This document shows positions 1 to 12,550 of a DNA stretch of 64,000 nucleotides, one piece after another; within the stretch, counting starts at the first letter, position 1; each line of letters begins with the position of its first letter. Both the position numbers and the translations under genes were made by a program. This DNA is from Fallopia convolvulus (lineage: Eukaryota > Streptophyta > Magnoliopsida > Caryophyllales > Polygonaceae). Below the pieces are notes generated by a model that saw nothing but the letters and a program-made list of their open reading frames with translations, was not told the DNA's origin and did no database searches. Where the stretch lies: positions 24,014,494-24,078,493 of the forward strand of contig OZ024729.1 of assembly GCA_964016875.1 (NCBI GenBank), written 5' to 3'.

Positions 1-976
1 TGATGTTGTTGATGAAGATTTGGTAGAAAATCTGAACAAGGATGATGCTGATGAAGAGTTGATGGATAATGTGAACAATGATGTTGTCGATGATGATTCT
101 GTAGGTGTTGAAGAAATTGAAGTTGCAAAGATTATGTCCTCTGCCAAGGAACAAGGGAATTTTGTTGACATTGATGTTGATGGAGTCCCACTGTCTTCCC
201 AAGAGAAGGCAAATGCCGAAAAATTTAAAGAAATGCATGAGCCTCAATGGGTAAAAGATTTGAAAGAATCTATGTCTTCTATGCATAGGTTGATGAAAGA
301 TGTTCAGTTCAAGTTAATTACTTTGGAGATGAAAAATGTTCATGTGTCAAATCAAGTTGACTACATTCACAAGAGTTTAGTTGCTAGAGGTCTGGTCTCT
401 GATGCTTCAGATTCGGAATCTGATCCGGAAGATGTTTTTGAAGTTCAAACTTTCATTGGAAAGAAAGATACAGATCAATCGATTCCAAGTCCATGTAATC
501 TTGTATATTCTTTCTTCATTTCGAAATTTGTTGACATTCTAATACAAACCTTAATATATATTGTTGACAATTGTTCATTCTTTTATTCATGTTGACACAT
601 GCTCAGATTTGTTGTAATTGAATATTTTTATGAATTTTATGCTGAAGTTTTGCTTTCATTTGTGATCTATTGCACTTAATATGCTTGTTGACGTTTATTA
701 TTCTTTAATACAGTTGAAAAAACAGAGGACATAGGTAAAGAAACCAAGGATGGTTCAATGGAAGATGTTGTTGAAAAGGAAGATGTTGTTTCAAAGGAAG
801 TTGTTGACGATCTTCTTGTTGCTGATAATGAGGATGTGTCAAAGAATGGAGAAAATATTGTTGGTGATGTTGAAAGGAAGTTACTGTTGGTGATGAGCTT
901 CCTGTTCTCAATAAGGATTCCGGTGAGGGTGAAAATGATGATGTTGCTAATCCTGAGACAAAGAGTATATCTTGTG

Positions 977-1200
977 TAGTGGAAAAGGAGGATCTAGAGG
1001 GCGAAATAGTAGGTGAGAAAAAGAGTATGTCTGGTGATGTTGACAAGGGTGAACATGAGGGCAAAATAGTAGGTGAAAAAAGAGTATAACTGGTGAAGTT
1101 GACAAGGATGAACCTGAGGGTGATGTAGTAGATGGAAAAAAGTGTACGTCTGGTGAATTTGACAAGGAGGAACAAGAGGGTGATGTATTAGGTGTTACAA
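977..1200 (+). repeat. Acidic-peptide-coding tandem repeat, about 60 bp x 4
   Basis: Four degenerate units of 59-60 bp repeat the theme AGTATGTCTGGTGATGTTGA, then GAGGG(T/C), then GTAGGTGAAAAA. In frame they encode SGDVDKGEHEGKIVGEKK-like acidic peptides. One interval is 59 rather than 60 bp, which shifts the reading frame. Each unit carries one TTGACA core. Confidence 0.7.
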
Positions 1201-2856
1201 AGGATGATTTGGGCGAAGAACGAAAGGAGAATTCCAATGATATGAACTCTGAATTGTTAGCTCAAATGCGTGCTGAGTTAGATCTGAGCTACGACCTATT
1301 TTGCAAGACATCAAGGATAATTGCTCTCAGCTGGTTGAGCATGGTCATCTATTTGCTTCTTTGTTTGGAGAAGATCAAGAGGATAGTGTAAAAGATAGTG
1401 AAGATGTTGACGCTCCACTAGACAAGGAAATCTTCAAGGAATAAGAAACCTAGTGATGTTGTGTTAACTCCTTTCACCGAGGAAAAGAAAAAGAAGAAGG
1501 AGGAAAAGAAAAAGAAAGAGAAGAATGAAGATAAGAAAAAAAAGAAGAAGCAGAAGCCACCTTTGCCTAGGAAGCCCAAACACTCTTTTTATGGTGATGA
1601 AGATCGGAAATTACTTCATGATTTGTTATATGATAGGTAAGTAATTGTTAATTTTTTATTATTATTTAACTTAGTTATGTTCAGAGTCTTTATATGATTA
1701 ATTGGATGATAGTGTTAAGTGTCATCAAGTCGGACAACTGTCAACAATTAGCAATGACAATTGTTGACAGTTTTGCTTTGTTGACATTTAAAAGATGTCA
1801 TCAAGTAGAATTGGTTGACACTTGATATAAGCTAATAAAATTTATTGACATTTATTAATTTTCACACATGTAAGTTTTATATTGTCATCAAGTTGACATG
1901 TGTTAACAATAGAGAACTGAATATTGTTGACAAATAGAAAACTGAATGTTGTTGACAGTTGACATTTAACAACTCACAGTTGTTGACAGTTGTTATTTGT
2001 TGGCAATTAACAACTTTCATCAAGAAGAAGTTAATGACACTTGATATCAACTAATTACCCTTATTTACATATATGTTGACACAATGTATTGTATTTATTT
2101 TTTAGTCCTAACAACGCTACGATTCCTGGTTCCGATCAAATGCTTACAAAAGAGTTCTTCACCATTCTTAGGAACAAGAATCTTTGGCAAGGGACTAAGG
2201 TAAGTTGTGTTTTTTCTTTCATAGTGTTGTTTCGATTGATATGTTGCGTTTATTAGTTCTATGTTGACAATTTTTTTTTATCTTTTTAGCCCATGTGTGA
2301 GGCTTTGTATCACATGAGGAAACTTATTTATGATTACCCAAATGTCTACAAGAGTGTTGTAGTTGTTGATTGGATATGGTCTATGATGTTTGATCCCAAG
2401 GAGGTACCGCTTTATATTTCTGGAGAGAAGGACATCCCAGACAGTTTTTATGATTATCTCAACGGTTTGAAACCAATCTTGTTGGGGAAAGCATGGCATA
2501 ATCCTGATGTTACAAGGATTTACTCACCTCTTAACATTCTGAAAACACATTGGATTGCCTTAGAGATTGATTTGCCAAGAAAGCACATTAAGGTTCTTGA
2601 CTCCACAAGGTACCTCTATTCTATGCAAGATCTCACCCCTCATTTGAAACCTTTTGCCACATTCATACCCTTTATGTTGAAGAAAAGTGGGAAATTCAAC
2701 CATCTTGGTGACTTGGATATGGAGTTTAGCATATCTAGAGATGACAAGTTCATACAAAATACTGATGGGTATACATTACTTTTCCCAATGTCCCATTATT
2801 TTCAGTTTTTCCTTACAAATATTTGATTTTAATATTTGGACTTTTTTGTCATATGA

Positions 2857-4237
2857 TGTTGCCAAAACTAACCTGCAAGCGAACGGGGTCAATTACAGTA
2901 CCTCAAGTGTCGATCCCACAAGGACCAATGTAATACCAATTGTAACTCTACTAGCAAATTAGGCCAAAAATAGGAAATTGAGAAATCTATGTCTAAGCTA
3001 ACAAACTATTATGCAAATAAAAGGATAAAAACTATAGGATAGATGTGTCTAAGGTTAAGGGAATCACCACAACAATGTTTTAATAAATAAAATTATACTC
3101 TGCCTGAATTTATTTCCAATTATTTGAAGGTAGTTATCTAAGGTAATCACTAAGTCCTTTCGAACGATAACAACGTGCCTAAACCCAATCACATCCGCTT
3201 TCGCGACTTGCCAGTTGAAATCTAGACCAGTAAGCACTTAGAATTTAAGATTAAATTGAATCAACATCCGCTTTCGCGACTTGCTAACTCAACCCAAACT
3301 TAAGGTTTCTATGAAAACTATTAATCCACAAGAGAAATCAAAACACTTTCGCAATAATGAAATCTCAGGTTCAAATCCTAGTGTTCCGACAGGAAAAAAG
3401 TACCTTTCAGTCTCAATTCCCTGTCTGAATAGTTATCAAAGTTTTCACCTTTCAGTCTCAAACTTTAACAAGTTCTCATTCACAAAAGTTACTAAGGCAT
3501 AAAGCATCTAGGATCGAATCAAATATATTTCAATTCAGACAAAGAACATAACTTTAATTATATATGCATTGAACGGATCACCCAAACCCTAGAACTAGGA
3601 ATTTAGCCAAGCATGATTGAAGATATAATCAAAATAGATAACCTAGTCATCAACAAATATGAATTATGCAAATAGAATAAAAATTAAGAAAACTTAGCCC
3701 GAATAATATAGATAATCCAAATTGTAGGGCTAGAACTTGAAACACCAAACAAATTCTTCAAAACACGTAGTCGAATTCCCTCGTGAAATTCTTTGTATGC
3801 GCCGAACAACGTGAAAATAAAACCTAAAACAAAACTATTCTATGTAAGCTAATCTAATATATCATCTAACGTAATCTCCCCCTTCCATAAATCTATCTCT
3901 AAGTATATACTCCTATGATCACACGCCCAGACCACCGCCATTCGCACAAATGGGCCTCCTCCAAATTACAAGCATCAGATTTCTCCCCACCAATTCAATT
4001 AATGGCCGGCCCATCAGTCCAAATTAATACAGCGTTCGGCCCACACGGACTTCAGCCCATCAGTCAATCTCCTCCAAACATAGTCATAAATTACCTGAAA
4101 AAAATATAAAAACGAGAGTGTAGATTCCGAATGCATAATAAAATAAAATAAATATAAAATATGCAAAATATGTATGAAAATGACCTAAACTAATATGCAA
4201 CTAGACCCCTAAAATATGACTTAATTAGGCGTTACCA
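2857..4237 (-). mobile_element. Solo LTR inside the protease intron
   Basis: This 1.38-kb block has no TTGACA motifs, unlike everything around it, and interrupts the last intron of the protease gene. On the minus strand it begins TGGTAACGCC and ends GGCAACA, giving the TG...CA ends of an LTR. Near its minus-strand 3' end it holds CCTTGTGGGATCGACACTTG, a segment typical of gypsy LTRs of the Athila/Tat group. No coding sequence is visible. A clean 5-bp target duplication was not found (TATGA on the left, TTATA on the right), so the ends may be off by a few bases. Confidence 0.6.
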
Positions 4238-4352
4238 TTATAGTGGAAATTGTGGAGTCTTTTCCATCAAGTCCAATGGCAATAGATCTGAAAAGGAACT
4301 TGGGTTTGGGAGCCATTGCCGAATACAAGCAAGTGATAGTGTGTTGACATAA

Positions 4353-4944
4353 CTTGTGTGTATTATTGACAATTGTTTCTGATTTTGTTGTTGTTGACGA
4401 TTTATGTTATCTTTAGTGTTGACAGTTGATGGATGTAGATTGCAACAAGTATTATGTATGTTTGTTGACAGTTGTTGACTGCCATTGTCAACGTTAGGGT
4501 TTTCTTTAGCCTAGGCTTTGTTGTTGAAAATTATGATGTTATTTGGACAACAATTATGAAGTGTTTTAATTTCAATTGTTGACATGTTTGTGATTTTGTT
4601 ATTGTTGACAAATTCAGTTGACAATTGATAACTACTGAAAACTAATAGATATTGATTACAAATTCTAACTATTTATTTAGATCACAGTTTCAAATTATAT
4701 ACTTTTTGTCAACAAATGTTTATTGTCATTGACAATTTTCAAGTTCCTTGATGGCAATTGACAGTTGTTTGAAGTTGACAAAGTTTAAGATATTTCGAAA
4801 TAGTAATCAACAGTTTGAATTTTGTTGACAGTTACTACAATCTTTGATGGAAATGAAACATAAGCAACAACCCAATAAAAAAATAGTTGGGATTTTTAAT
4901 CCTTGTAGACATAAAACTTAATCAACAAAAGATGTCATCGTCTT
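4353..4944. other. Spacer between the converging MULE genes
   Basis: No ORF of note. The segment is AT-rich and very dense in TTGTTGACA/TTGACAGTTG motifs. It separates the 3' end of the protease gene from the 3' end of the transposase gene. Confidence 0.6.
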
Positions 4945-7598
4945 TCAATCTACTTGCATAACCATGAGATTGTTGGTTCCACATGTCTTTTTGTTGTGTC
5001 CAGTCATTCCACAGTTGCTGCACTTTAGCTTGGTGATCTTCTTCTTCTTTTTTGTATTCATTCTAAACTCTCCAATAGACGGGAACCTATTTTTTCTTGG
5101 CCTTCCAATCCTACTTCGTACATTTGGTGGGAAACATGCTTTGTTGATGACGGTTTCCGGTACATCCCAATCTGACCTCATAGGCAACGGATATATCGTT
5201 TCTTGATATGCCATTAACCATTTTTCATATTTGTAGTATTCACTTACAAAATCACTCGTGTCATACTTCATTTGTTAAATGGCGGCAATGACATGTGAAC
5301 ATGGCAATTTCTCCAAATCAAATTTTCTACAACTGCGTGTTTTTTGTGCCAGATCAACAACCCCCATGTAATCACCACTGAACACTTCAAATTGAGTACT
5401 ATTCAAGACTTTTACGCCATAATTCTTGGATTTCATGCATCTTTTCTCTAGAATTTTGTTGATATTTGTGGGAAAACTGTTGTGGTTGTTCTCTGCATTT
5501 GCCCTGCACTCATTAAACCACCTTGATATCAAATCTCTAATAAAATCAAATAAGGCAACAATTGGAAACGCCCTTGCTTCCTTCAATGTTGAGTTGACAC
5601 TTTCAGAGTTGTTTGTAGTCATTATGTTGTATCTATCACCAGGAAAGCAAGCTCTGGACCATTTCTCAATGTTTGCATCTTTCAAATATTGTCCCATCTC
5701 AGCATTTGACTTGCAAATATCATAGAAATATTTTTTAAATTCAGTTGTTGTATAACTCTTAGCTGCCTTGGAGAACAACTTGTGAATTCTCTTTTCTTTG
5801 AATATCACTTTCAGATTTTGTTTCAAATGCCTTGTACATATGACATGCTTTGCACCAATATAGACAGATTCGACAGATTTTACAATGTTGTTATGTCAAT
5901 CAGAAACAAACACCATGTCGCTTGAACAAGGTATGACCTTCAACAACTCCTCAAAAAATCATTTCCAAGAATTGTCATTCTCAGAATCTACAACGGCATA
6001 TGCAACAGGGAAGATTTGTTGGTTTGCATCTTGAGCTGAGGCAGTAATCAAGCATCCTAAATATTTGTTGTGTAGATGTGCTCCATCAATCTGGATGACA
6101 TGTCATCAATGTAATTAATACACTAATTTGTTAGAATTTTGTTGTTGACAGTAATATATATATATATAATGTGTTATCTATTATTGACATGTGTAGGCAT
6201 TGTTGACAGTTTTTTATAGTTGAAATATTATAGGGTTTTTTTTATTGTTGACAGTGATATGATGTTGACACTTTGAAATTTATATGGTGTTTATATTCAT
6301 GAAATCTGATGACATATGTTATTTTCATTAGTATTAATATATATGACAGAATTTAATGATGAAATATGGTGTTGACAAAAGAATAAATATGGCCTTGACA
6401 GTTTTTATTGATGAAAATTATTGCTAGAGGTTTTTGCTTCTCATACCTTCCTCATGTGTTTGAAAACCTCTAATTGATGCCCCAATTTAAATAAACACAT
6501 ACTTGAACCGATTATCATTGTCAATCTCAATACTTGTGTATGTTCCATTGTTTACAGTTTTGAGATTGTGGCAATACGCAGGCAGAATGGCATAGTTCTC
6601 TTCAGGCGAACCTCTTATCAATTTTTGTGCCCATTCTTGTGCTCTCCAAGCTTTATAGTAACTGATATTTTGGAAGTACTCATTCCTCATATCATTATAA
6701 ATCATATTTGTATTCGGCCCTTGGCTAACACCTTCAAATCTGCATTTTTCTGAAGAAAAAAATGAATCAATGATGACATTTATTGAAACAGTGATAATGT
6801 TTTGGTAAATTTGTTTGAAAATTACCTTAACTTTATTTTTTCTCCAATGGCTTGATATGATGGTTGGATATTCCTTGTATATCTCACTTTTAAAGGTCAC
6901 GTATGCTTGTCATTGAATATCTTCACCTCAAAATAATTTAGCCTTTTAAGCTTCACAGCCCTCATATTCCATTCACGAGCTTTGTCAACACATTTCATTC
7001 TATAAAGTTCAGTTGTGGATCTGTCAACTCTGAAACCATAGCTCTCACGCATCGCAACATTAGACATTGCTCTTTTTAACTCTTCCTTTGATGCGTAAAG
7101 TCGACCTACTTATACATTTCCAGAATCTGGTGGAGTATCCACTTCTTCTTCATCGTCTGTTTCACAACCGTAGCCAATTCTTAATGGTTGATGACTGTTG
7201 AAGGCATCTAGTGATGGTTGGAATTTGTTGTTGACAGTTGTTGACAACGAGCTGCTGTTGTTGACATTTGATGACAAATCCAAGCTCTCAACAATTTCCT
7301 TACCGCTTCTCCTCTTATATGTTGTGACATATATAGGCATTTCCCAAGAGACTTGAGGAGTGTTGTTAATTTGGTAGAAGGATTTGAGATCGTCATTAGT
7401 TTCTATTGTGTATGGATTTCTCAAAATTTGAGATGGATGCAGGTGTGACAAGCAAACATTTGTTGGTGATGCGTTGATATTGAACCTTTGTATAATCATT
7501 TTCCTTAAAGACTCTAGATCAACGTTACCTTTTAGGACAATTGTCTTTGATTTAACATCTCCAACATATTTACAATCTCCACTTCCAATCTCCTCCAA
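4945..7598 (-). pseudogene. Mutator-like transposase (MURA-type), broken
   Basis: Read 7598 to 4945. An N-terminal domain (7598-7110) is followed by a MULE DNA-binding segment (VGRLYASKEELKRAM..., about 7109-6900), then ISYYKAWRAQEWAQKLIRGS and DNDNRFKYVFI near 6690-6487. Next comes the DDE core (IDGAHL near 6090, VFVSD near 5910), then RHLKQNLKVIF and NNSESVNSTL. The C-terminus has a SWIM zinc finger (CRKFDLEKLPCSHVIAAI, 5330-5278) and a CCHC knuckle (CSNCGMTGHNKKTC, 5010-4970). Such proteins cut and rejoin MULE ends. At least two in-frame stops lie in the core (after NDNSWK and directly after VFVSD), and several frame changes occur, so it is inactive. It converges on the protease gene. Confidence 0.85.
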
Positions 7599-8434
7599 AG
7601 AACACTGCTAGTATTTTAAAATCCATCTGTTGAACATGAACAAGCATTCATTGTCAATGGCTATTTAGTCACAATATATTTTGTTGACAAAACACTAGCT
7701 TTTTGTTGACAACAGATTTGTTGATTGTCTTCAACTGTTCAATAATTGTTGACAGTGGTTGATTGAAATATAAGATAAAGAATACAACATTGATGAAAAT
7801 AATACAATTTATTAAACCTTTGTTGTGAATCATTGTCAACCACTATCATCTGTTTGATTTAGTAAAATGTCAACAGTCTTTTTTAATGTCAACAACTATC
7901 AGTGTTTGTCATCAAACCGTTGACAGTCATGAATTTTTTCAATTTAAATGAATCAACAACTATCATCAACATTTGTCATCAACTTGTTTTAATTTTGTTG
8001 ACAATGTTTGATGACAATAATGCAAGAGGGAGTAATATTGTTTTAGTTGACTGTCAACAATTTGATGAAAACAATTATCATGAACAAATCACTCTCTCTG
8101 TCAACAATTGCCATTAAATTTTCATGAAATTATATCATGTATCAACAAATGTAATTAAAGCGATGACAACGGTTGTTGACAATGCCAACAAAAGAGGTCA
8201 AAATCGTTGACGATAAATCACAGAGTTTCAACAGCTGTCAACAATCAGTATCAACTCCTTTTTTAAATTTGTAATCAAGTTTAATCAGATCGAAGCAACT
8301 CATTTTTTCAACATAAATGAAAATTAAACAACTGTCAACAAGTGCTTGATTGGAAGCAAATTTTCATACAATTGTAAAACAGTGTCAACAATTTGCTTTT
8401 CTTGTCATTAAATCTAAAACTGATGTAAGAATAT

Positions 8435-9808
8435 TGATAGCTTGCATATAGGTAGTGTTTAGGATGCATGTTTCCGTTTCTTTTGCGTTGTTTTTAGGTA
8501 GTTGTAGTTAGTTTCTCTAGTGTCTTAGAGTGTCTAGGAGTTTTGGGTTTTTGCACATGTTCTATGTTGTTTTACAGGTCTTAAAGTGAACAAGTGCGAA
8601 AGGAATGGAAACTGGGAAAGAACGCTTGAATTCGGGCCATCCATTGGAGTTGCTGGTTCGACACCTTTGTCTTGTAAGGGTTCGTTCGAGAGCTATAGTG
8701 GTTCGATAAAGTTGAATTTGTTATCATTGGAAAGCTAATTCCAAGATCTACAATTCATGTTGTTACTCCAAGTTCAAATTCCAACTTGAAGGAGGTCAAA
8801 ATATCCCCCGAAGTGTCAGTTGAATTCTGAACCGAGTTGCTGGCAGCGCCCGCCGCCTCTGACAGCGCGAGATCTCTTGTATGCCACGTGTTCTATTCTG
8901 ATTGGTCTTAGTTATATCATTTTATTCCGACTTATGTATTTTTGGATATACTTTTGGAGATCTAATTTGTTATATTAAGTTTTATAGAGTTGCACCTCTT
9001 ATCTAATTCTAATTCTCATATTTTTCATTCTAAATTTTTTTCATATTTTCTATGGAGAACTAAGCATATTTGCTTCATCAGACAATTGAAGCATCTTTTT
9101 GAATAAAGTTGTGAGATTTCTAATTCCTTATCTATTGCTTGGGTTTAATCTTATCTCTTGCTTGAATGTTCATGATTTATTTCAACAGTTTCTAGCCTAA
9201 TCAACTAGGGTTTGTTGTTATTGAATCTATTGCTAGATCTAGAGTGTTACATGTTGAGCATCTCTAGATTGAAGTAGCAACTGCATCATACTAGTATCTG
9301 GTTGTGTTAGTCATATGCAGAAGAGATTTGATTTACATTCTAGGATAAAAGTTGGTTGTTTTATGCTAGATTTGTATCCTATTATATTTCTATCTTGTTG
9401 CTGCTATTAAACTGAATCATTAATGGTTTCATGGTTGTTTAATTAGTTAGAACTAATAGTATCTGGTTGTGATGTTAGTTAGAATTGAAAAGGAATTGGA
9501 AAATCTATTGCATGTGATATTGAGGTGAAATCAATGATCAACTTGTCATACGATTGTGGATATTTATTTGTCTAAGCTATCTTCCCAAATCTTTTTAATC
9601 ACAACCTTTTATTGCTTTGTTAGTTTTGCATTCTTAGATTTAGTTACAAATACAAAACCCCTTGTTACTTGTTTGACACAAAATTCATACAAAACGATAA
9701 ATCTGTCTCCCTGTGGATTCGACCCGGACTTCCTAAAGACTACGGTTCTTAGTTAGTTTTGATTCTTTTGCATAGCTGTGATTTGCATGACCAAATTCAC
9801 CGTTATCA
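8435..9808 (+). mobile_element. Solo LTR with 5-bp target duplication AATAT
   Basis: The 1374-bp block starts TGATAGCTTGC and ends ACCGTTATCA, with AATAT directly before (8430-8434) and after (9809-9813). Near the 3' end it has CCCTGTGGATTCGACCCGGA, typical of gypsy LTRs of the Athila/Tat group. It lacks the TTGACA motif that fills the DNA on either side and contains no gene. It is best read as a solo LTR left by recombination. Confidence 0.8.
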
Positions 9809-10208
9809 AATATACATTCGTTAGTGTATCTCATGTATAAAATATGGCGATGATGACAGATCTGGTAAAAAGTAGTTCGCTTGTCATCAAAATAAAATCA
9901 AATCTCACGATAACAGCGCTAACCTGCTCGGATGTTGTTGACAGTTCTCACGTGCTTATTTTCTGTGTTCATCAACCTATTATCACGTTTTTCTGCGTTT
10001 GATATCATTCGTGAACCGATTTTCTGTGTTTGAAATCGTTCTTCAACCGATTATCGCATTTGAATTCGTCAACAATATTAGTAGCTTGCGTGGGGAGGGG
10101 GCAATTGCAGGTTCTTGTGTTTAAGGGCTATCGCGCACAATTTTATGTTTTTTGTCAACTAATACGTTATATCACCTCTTATTAAAGGCTAATTACCAAA
10201 ATCGCCCC

Positions 10209-11457
10209 AACAAGAAACAAGAAGTGTCATCCTCTTCCTCAAAAAGCTAGCGGTAGAGAACCGGATACAAACCAACACAAAGATCGACATAGCAAATGCC
10301 TTTGATCAAGTGAAAAAGGTTGGCTACCAAAAAATTTCCACGAGATTTAAGACAAACCGAGAAGCCTCGAAAAAGACAACATCAGGAGGGAAGTCGAGGA
10401 CGGGAAGTAAACGTCACCAATTTCCATAGGAGTAGATCAAAGGATATGAACCCAAAGAAAACAAACAAAAGGCACAAATTTCCGCTGAGTAACAATCAAA
10501 CAATCGACAATGGAAACTCAAAGGGGTGATCAAATTAGGATAGGGATTTGTCACCAATAAATGAACGAACTTCTTTAAGTTGTCAATTCAGAAGCAAAAG
10601 TCCTCACCAAAAATTCTAATGGGCCAACTTATTGTGCTAGAATCCCAGATAAAACGGAGCACTCAACATATACAAGTTTGTCTAAAATTTTTCATCAAAC
10701 AATACACAATAATAAGTGGATTGTTGGTTCAAAGCAAGAGATTCTACCCTTAGTTTTCTCAACTGTTAAGGATAAGTAAGGACAAATCCATCTTCGACTT
10801 TCACATACATTAAAGGAGGAAGAAAGTCAAGAAAGGAATCTGGAGAGGCAACAAATGTTCATATTTTCTCCCCATTGTCTCTCAATTTTCTCACAAAAAG
10901 GGAAAGCTAGAGAGAAGCTCCTCCGAAAACAAGATAAATTTACAAGATTTTTGAAGATTAAGCACATTTGGACAGATTTAGGAGCAAAGAAACATACAAA
11001 CTTGTTGAAAGGTAACTTTTTTTTTATTCAAATTGAATTCCTAAACTGAAATTTAGGGTTTATGTCAAGTTTTTGCATGTTTGGATTTGAAATTGCATAA
11101 TGGTGTGTTATTTGGATTCATGGGTACATTAGAATGCATATTTATGATGAAAATAGCGTTTACTAGTTGTGAACATAACAAATTCGGAGTCGAGAACGCT
11201 TAGAGTGGGGATCTACCCTCGCGATTGGAGGTGAAAGACGACTCAATATGCCATCTATAGCTATGACAGATTGGCTATCTTCTGCTACGACAAATTGGTC
11301 TTATGGTTCTATGGCAGATTACGTCATTTGCGGTAATGGCCATATTCAACAATATTGGTAATTTTTTCACCATTTTTACGATTGCATTCACCTAACTGTA
11401 CATGTTTATATTGAATATTTAATATAAAAAAAAACATGAAACGATCATGAACTAATT
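10209..11457. other. No recognised gene
   Basis: AT-rich DNA with only short ORFs (for example 10320-10529 and 10855-11049) that show no domain I recognise and no splice context. Nothing else identified. Confidence 0.5.
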
Positions 11458-12550
11458 TGATATTAGCAGTAAGAACAAGGATAAGCAAGATACATGCAAT
11501 TGATTCACAACGAGTTAAACAATTAGCATGTATTCAATTCTCTTTCTCAATTGTTTTAGTCCAATGAGTCCTAAAACAATGAGTTTGCTACAAAGATCAG
11601 GCTTTTCAATGAAAAACCTAGATCTTAGCAATAGAGTGCAATCAATCTCAACAAGTTGGCCAAACAAGAAGAAATCAATAGCATTCAATGTAGATTAAGA
11701 ACAAGAGAAATTGATCTAATTAGAGGAATAAAACTTGATAATTGAATCTCATAACTTACTTGAATCCAAAAGGTTCAACTATAAATGAAACAAGGGTTTT
11801 AGTTCTTCATCAAAGGCTTCTTTAAAACTTGGAATAACAATAATGAAAAGTAGATGCTGAAATAAAACCTAATATGTCTTTTTATCTTAAGAAACACGAA
11901 ACTAAAAGATAATAAAAAGGCAAAAAATAAAAAAAATTGCAATGTCCTTCTCGCACGCGGGACCTGGCACAACTGCGGTCGTGGTTTTCAATTAGTGACT
12001 ACGTTTCTCTTAGGAAAGGAACTGTTATCGCGGTTTTGCCCACCGTGGTCGCGGTTTAGTATTGACAACATTCTAACAGCACTTTCAGATGCTTTTTTGA
12101 CCCTCTTCGAGTGAGAATTTGGACTCGGAGTAAAAATATGAATTGTACCTCTTTGAATTAGATTTACAATGAAACAAAAATAAGCTTCATCTGACCACCG
12201 TAGCTCCCGAACGAAGCGTCACAAGAAAGTGGTGTCAAAACAACAACTCTAATGCATGGCCCTGATTTAAACGTTCTTTTCCCACAAGTCCTTAGGCCTA
12301 ATACTCATCAAGAGTGGCTTGAATATCCTTGGAAACTACACTTGAATATCTCAAATTTTGAATCTTCCAACTTAAGACGGCTTAGAACTCTATGTAATCT
12401 ATCCTTACTCCTTAAAAAGACCTAAAAGCATGAAAAGCACAAGAGTAGACACCGAAATGTAAAAACTACAAAAATACACCAAATGCACACAACTACCTAT
12501 GATTTAAACATAAATGTGCCCTAAAACTAACACCTAAGTGCATGATATCA
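11458..12550 (-). mobile_element. LTR-like relic
   Basis: Ends are TGATATTAGCAG on the left and GCATGATATCA on the right, giving TGATAT/ATATCA termini. Read on the minus strand it opens TGATATCATGCACTTAGG, resembling the opening of the 8435 LTR (TGATAGCTTGCATATAGG). There is no ORF. The 5-bp flanks differ (TAATT and GTAGG), so the identification rests on the termini and composition only. Confidence 0.45.

Larger units (their letters stand above)
20..4352 (+). pseudogene. Ulp1-like (C48) cysteine protease gene of the MULE, degenerate
   Basis: Predicted exons are 20-494, 714-1636, 2106-2199, 2290-2768 and 4244-4352, each with GT/AG borders and compatible phases. The N-terminal part is acidic (runs of D/E and DV), followed by a Lys/Glu-rich stretch near 1480-1560. 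The C-terminal part has the C48 order of residues: His in THWIALEID, Asp in KVLDST about 20 residues later, and, after the last intron, the Cys in GGNCGVFSIK. Family members cleave SUMO or ubiquitin-like conjugates; the role of the MULE-encoded versions is not established. Exon 2 changes frame near 880-900 and again within its 60-bp repeats, and the C-terminus after the Cys is very short, so the copy is probably dead. The true start may lie upstream of the window; position 20 is the first in-frame Met seen. Confidence 0.7.
1..10150. repeat. Dispersed TTGTTGACA / TGTCAACAA motif family
   Basis: The nonamer TTGTTGACA, often extended to TTGTTGACAGTTGTTGACA, recurs dozens of times in introns, the intergenic spacer (4352-4940) and even coding segments of the first MULE. 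From about 300 to 7270 nearly all copies read TTGTTGACA on the plus strand. Between about 7680 and 8400 the orientations mix and then switch mostly to TGTCAACAA. The motif is absent from both inserted LTRs (2857-4237, 8435-9808) and from the DNA after about 10200, so it belongs to the MULE. Confidence 0.8.
1..10208. mobile_element. Degenerate MULE carrying a Ulp1-like protease gene (Kaonashi-like)
   Basis: Two converging genes define the element: a C48/Ulp1-like protease gene on the plus strand (20-4352) and a Mutator-family transposase pseudogene on the minus strand (4945-7598). MULEs with a Ulp1-like gene are known in plants as Kaonashi or Ulp1-MULEs. The left end lies outside the window. 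The right end is placed tentatively at 10208, where the dense TTGTTGACA/TGTCAACAA motif stops and the inward-reading end GGGGCGATTTTGGTAATTAG resembles a MULE terminus; the matching left terminus cannot be seen. Two later insertions (2857-4237 and 8435-9808) interrupt it. Internal stops and frameshifts indicate that it is dead. Confidence is high for the identity and low for the right boundary. Confidence 0.75.

Noticed and set aside
705..1175. 156-codon minus-strand frame rich in Ser/Pro/Phe
   Set aside because: Antisense shadow of the acidic repeats of the protease gene.
1..8400. TTGACA as bacterial -35 boxes
   Set aside because: No paired -10 boxes or bacterial genes; all coding content is plant transposon and spliced.
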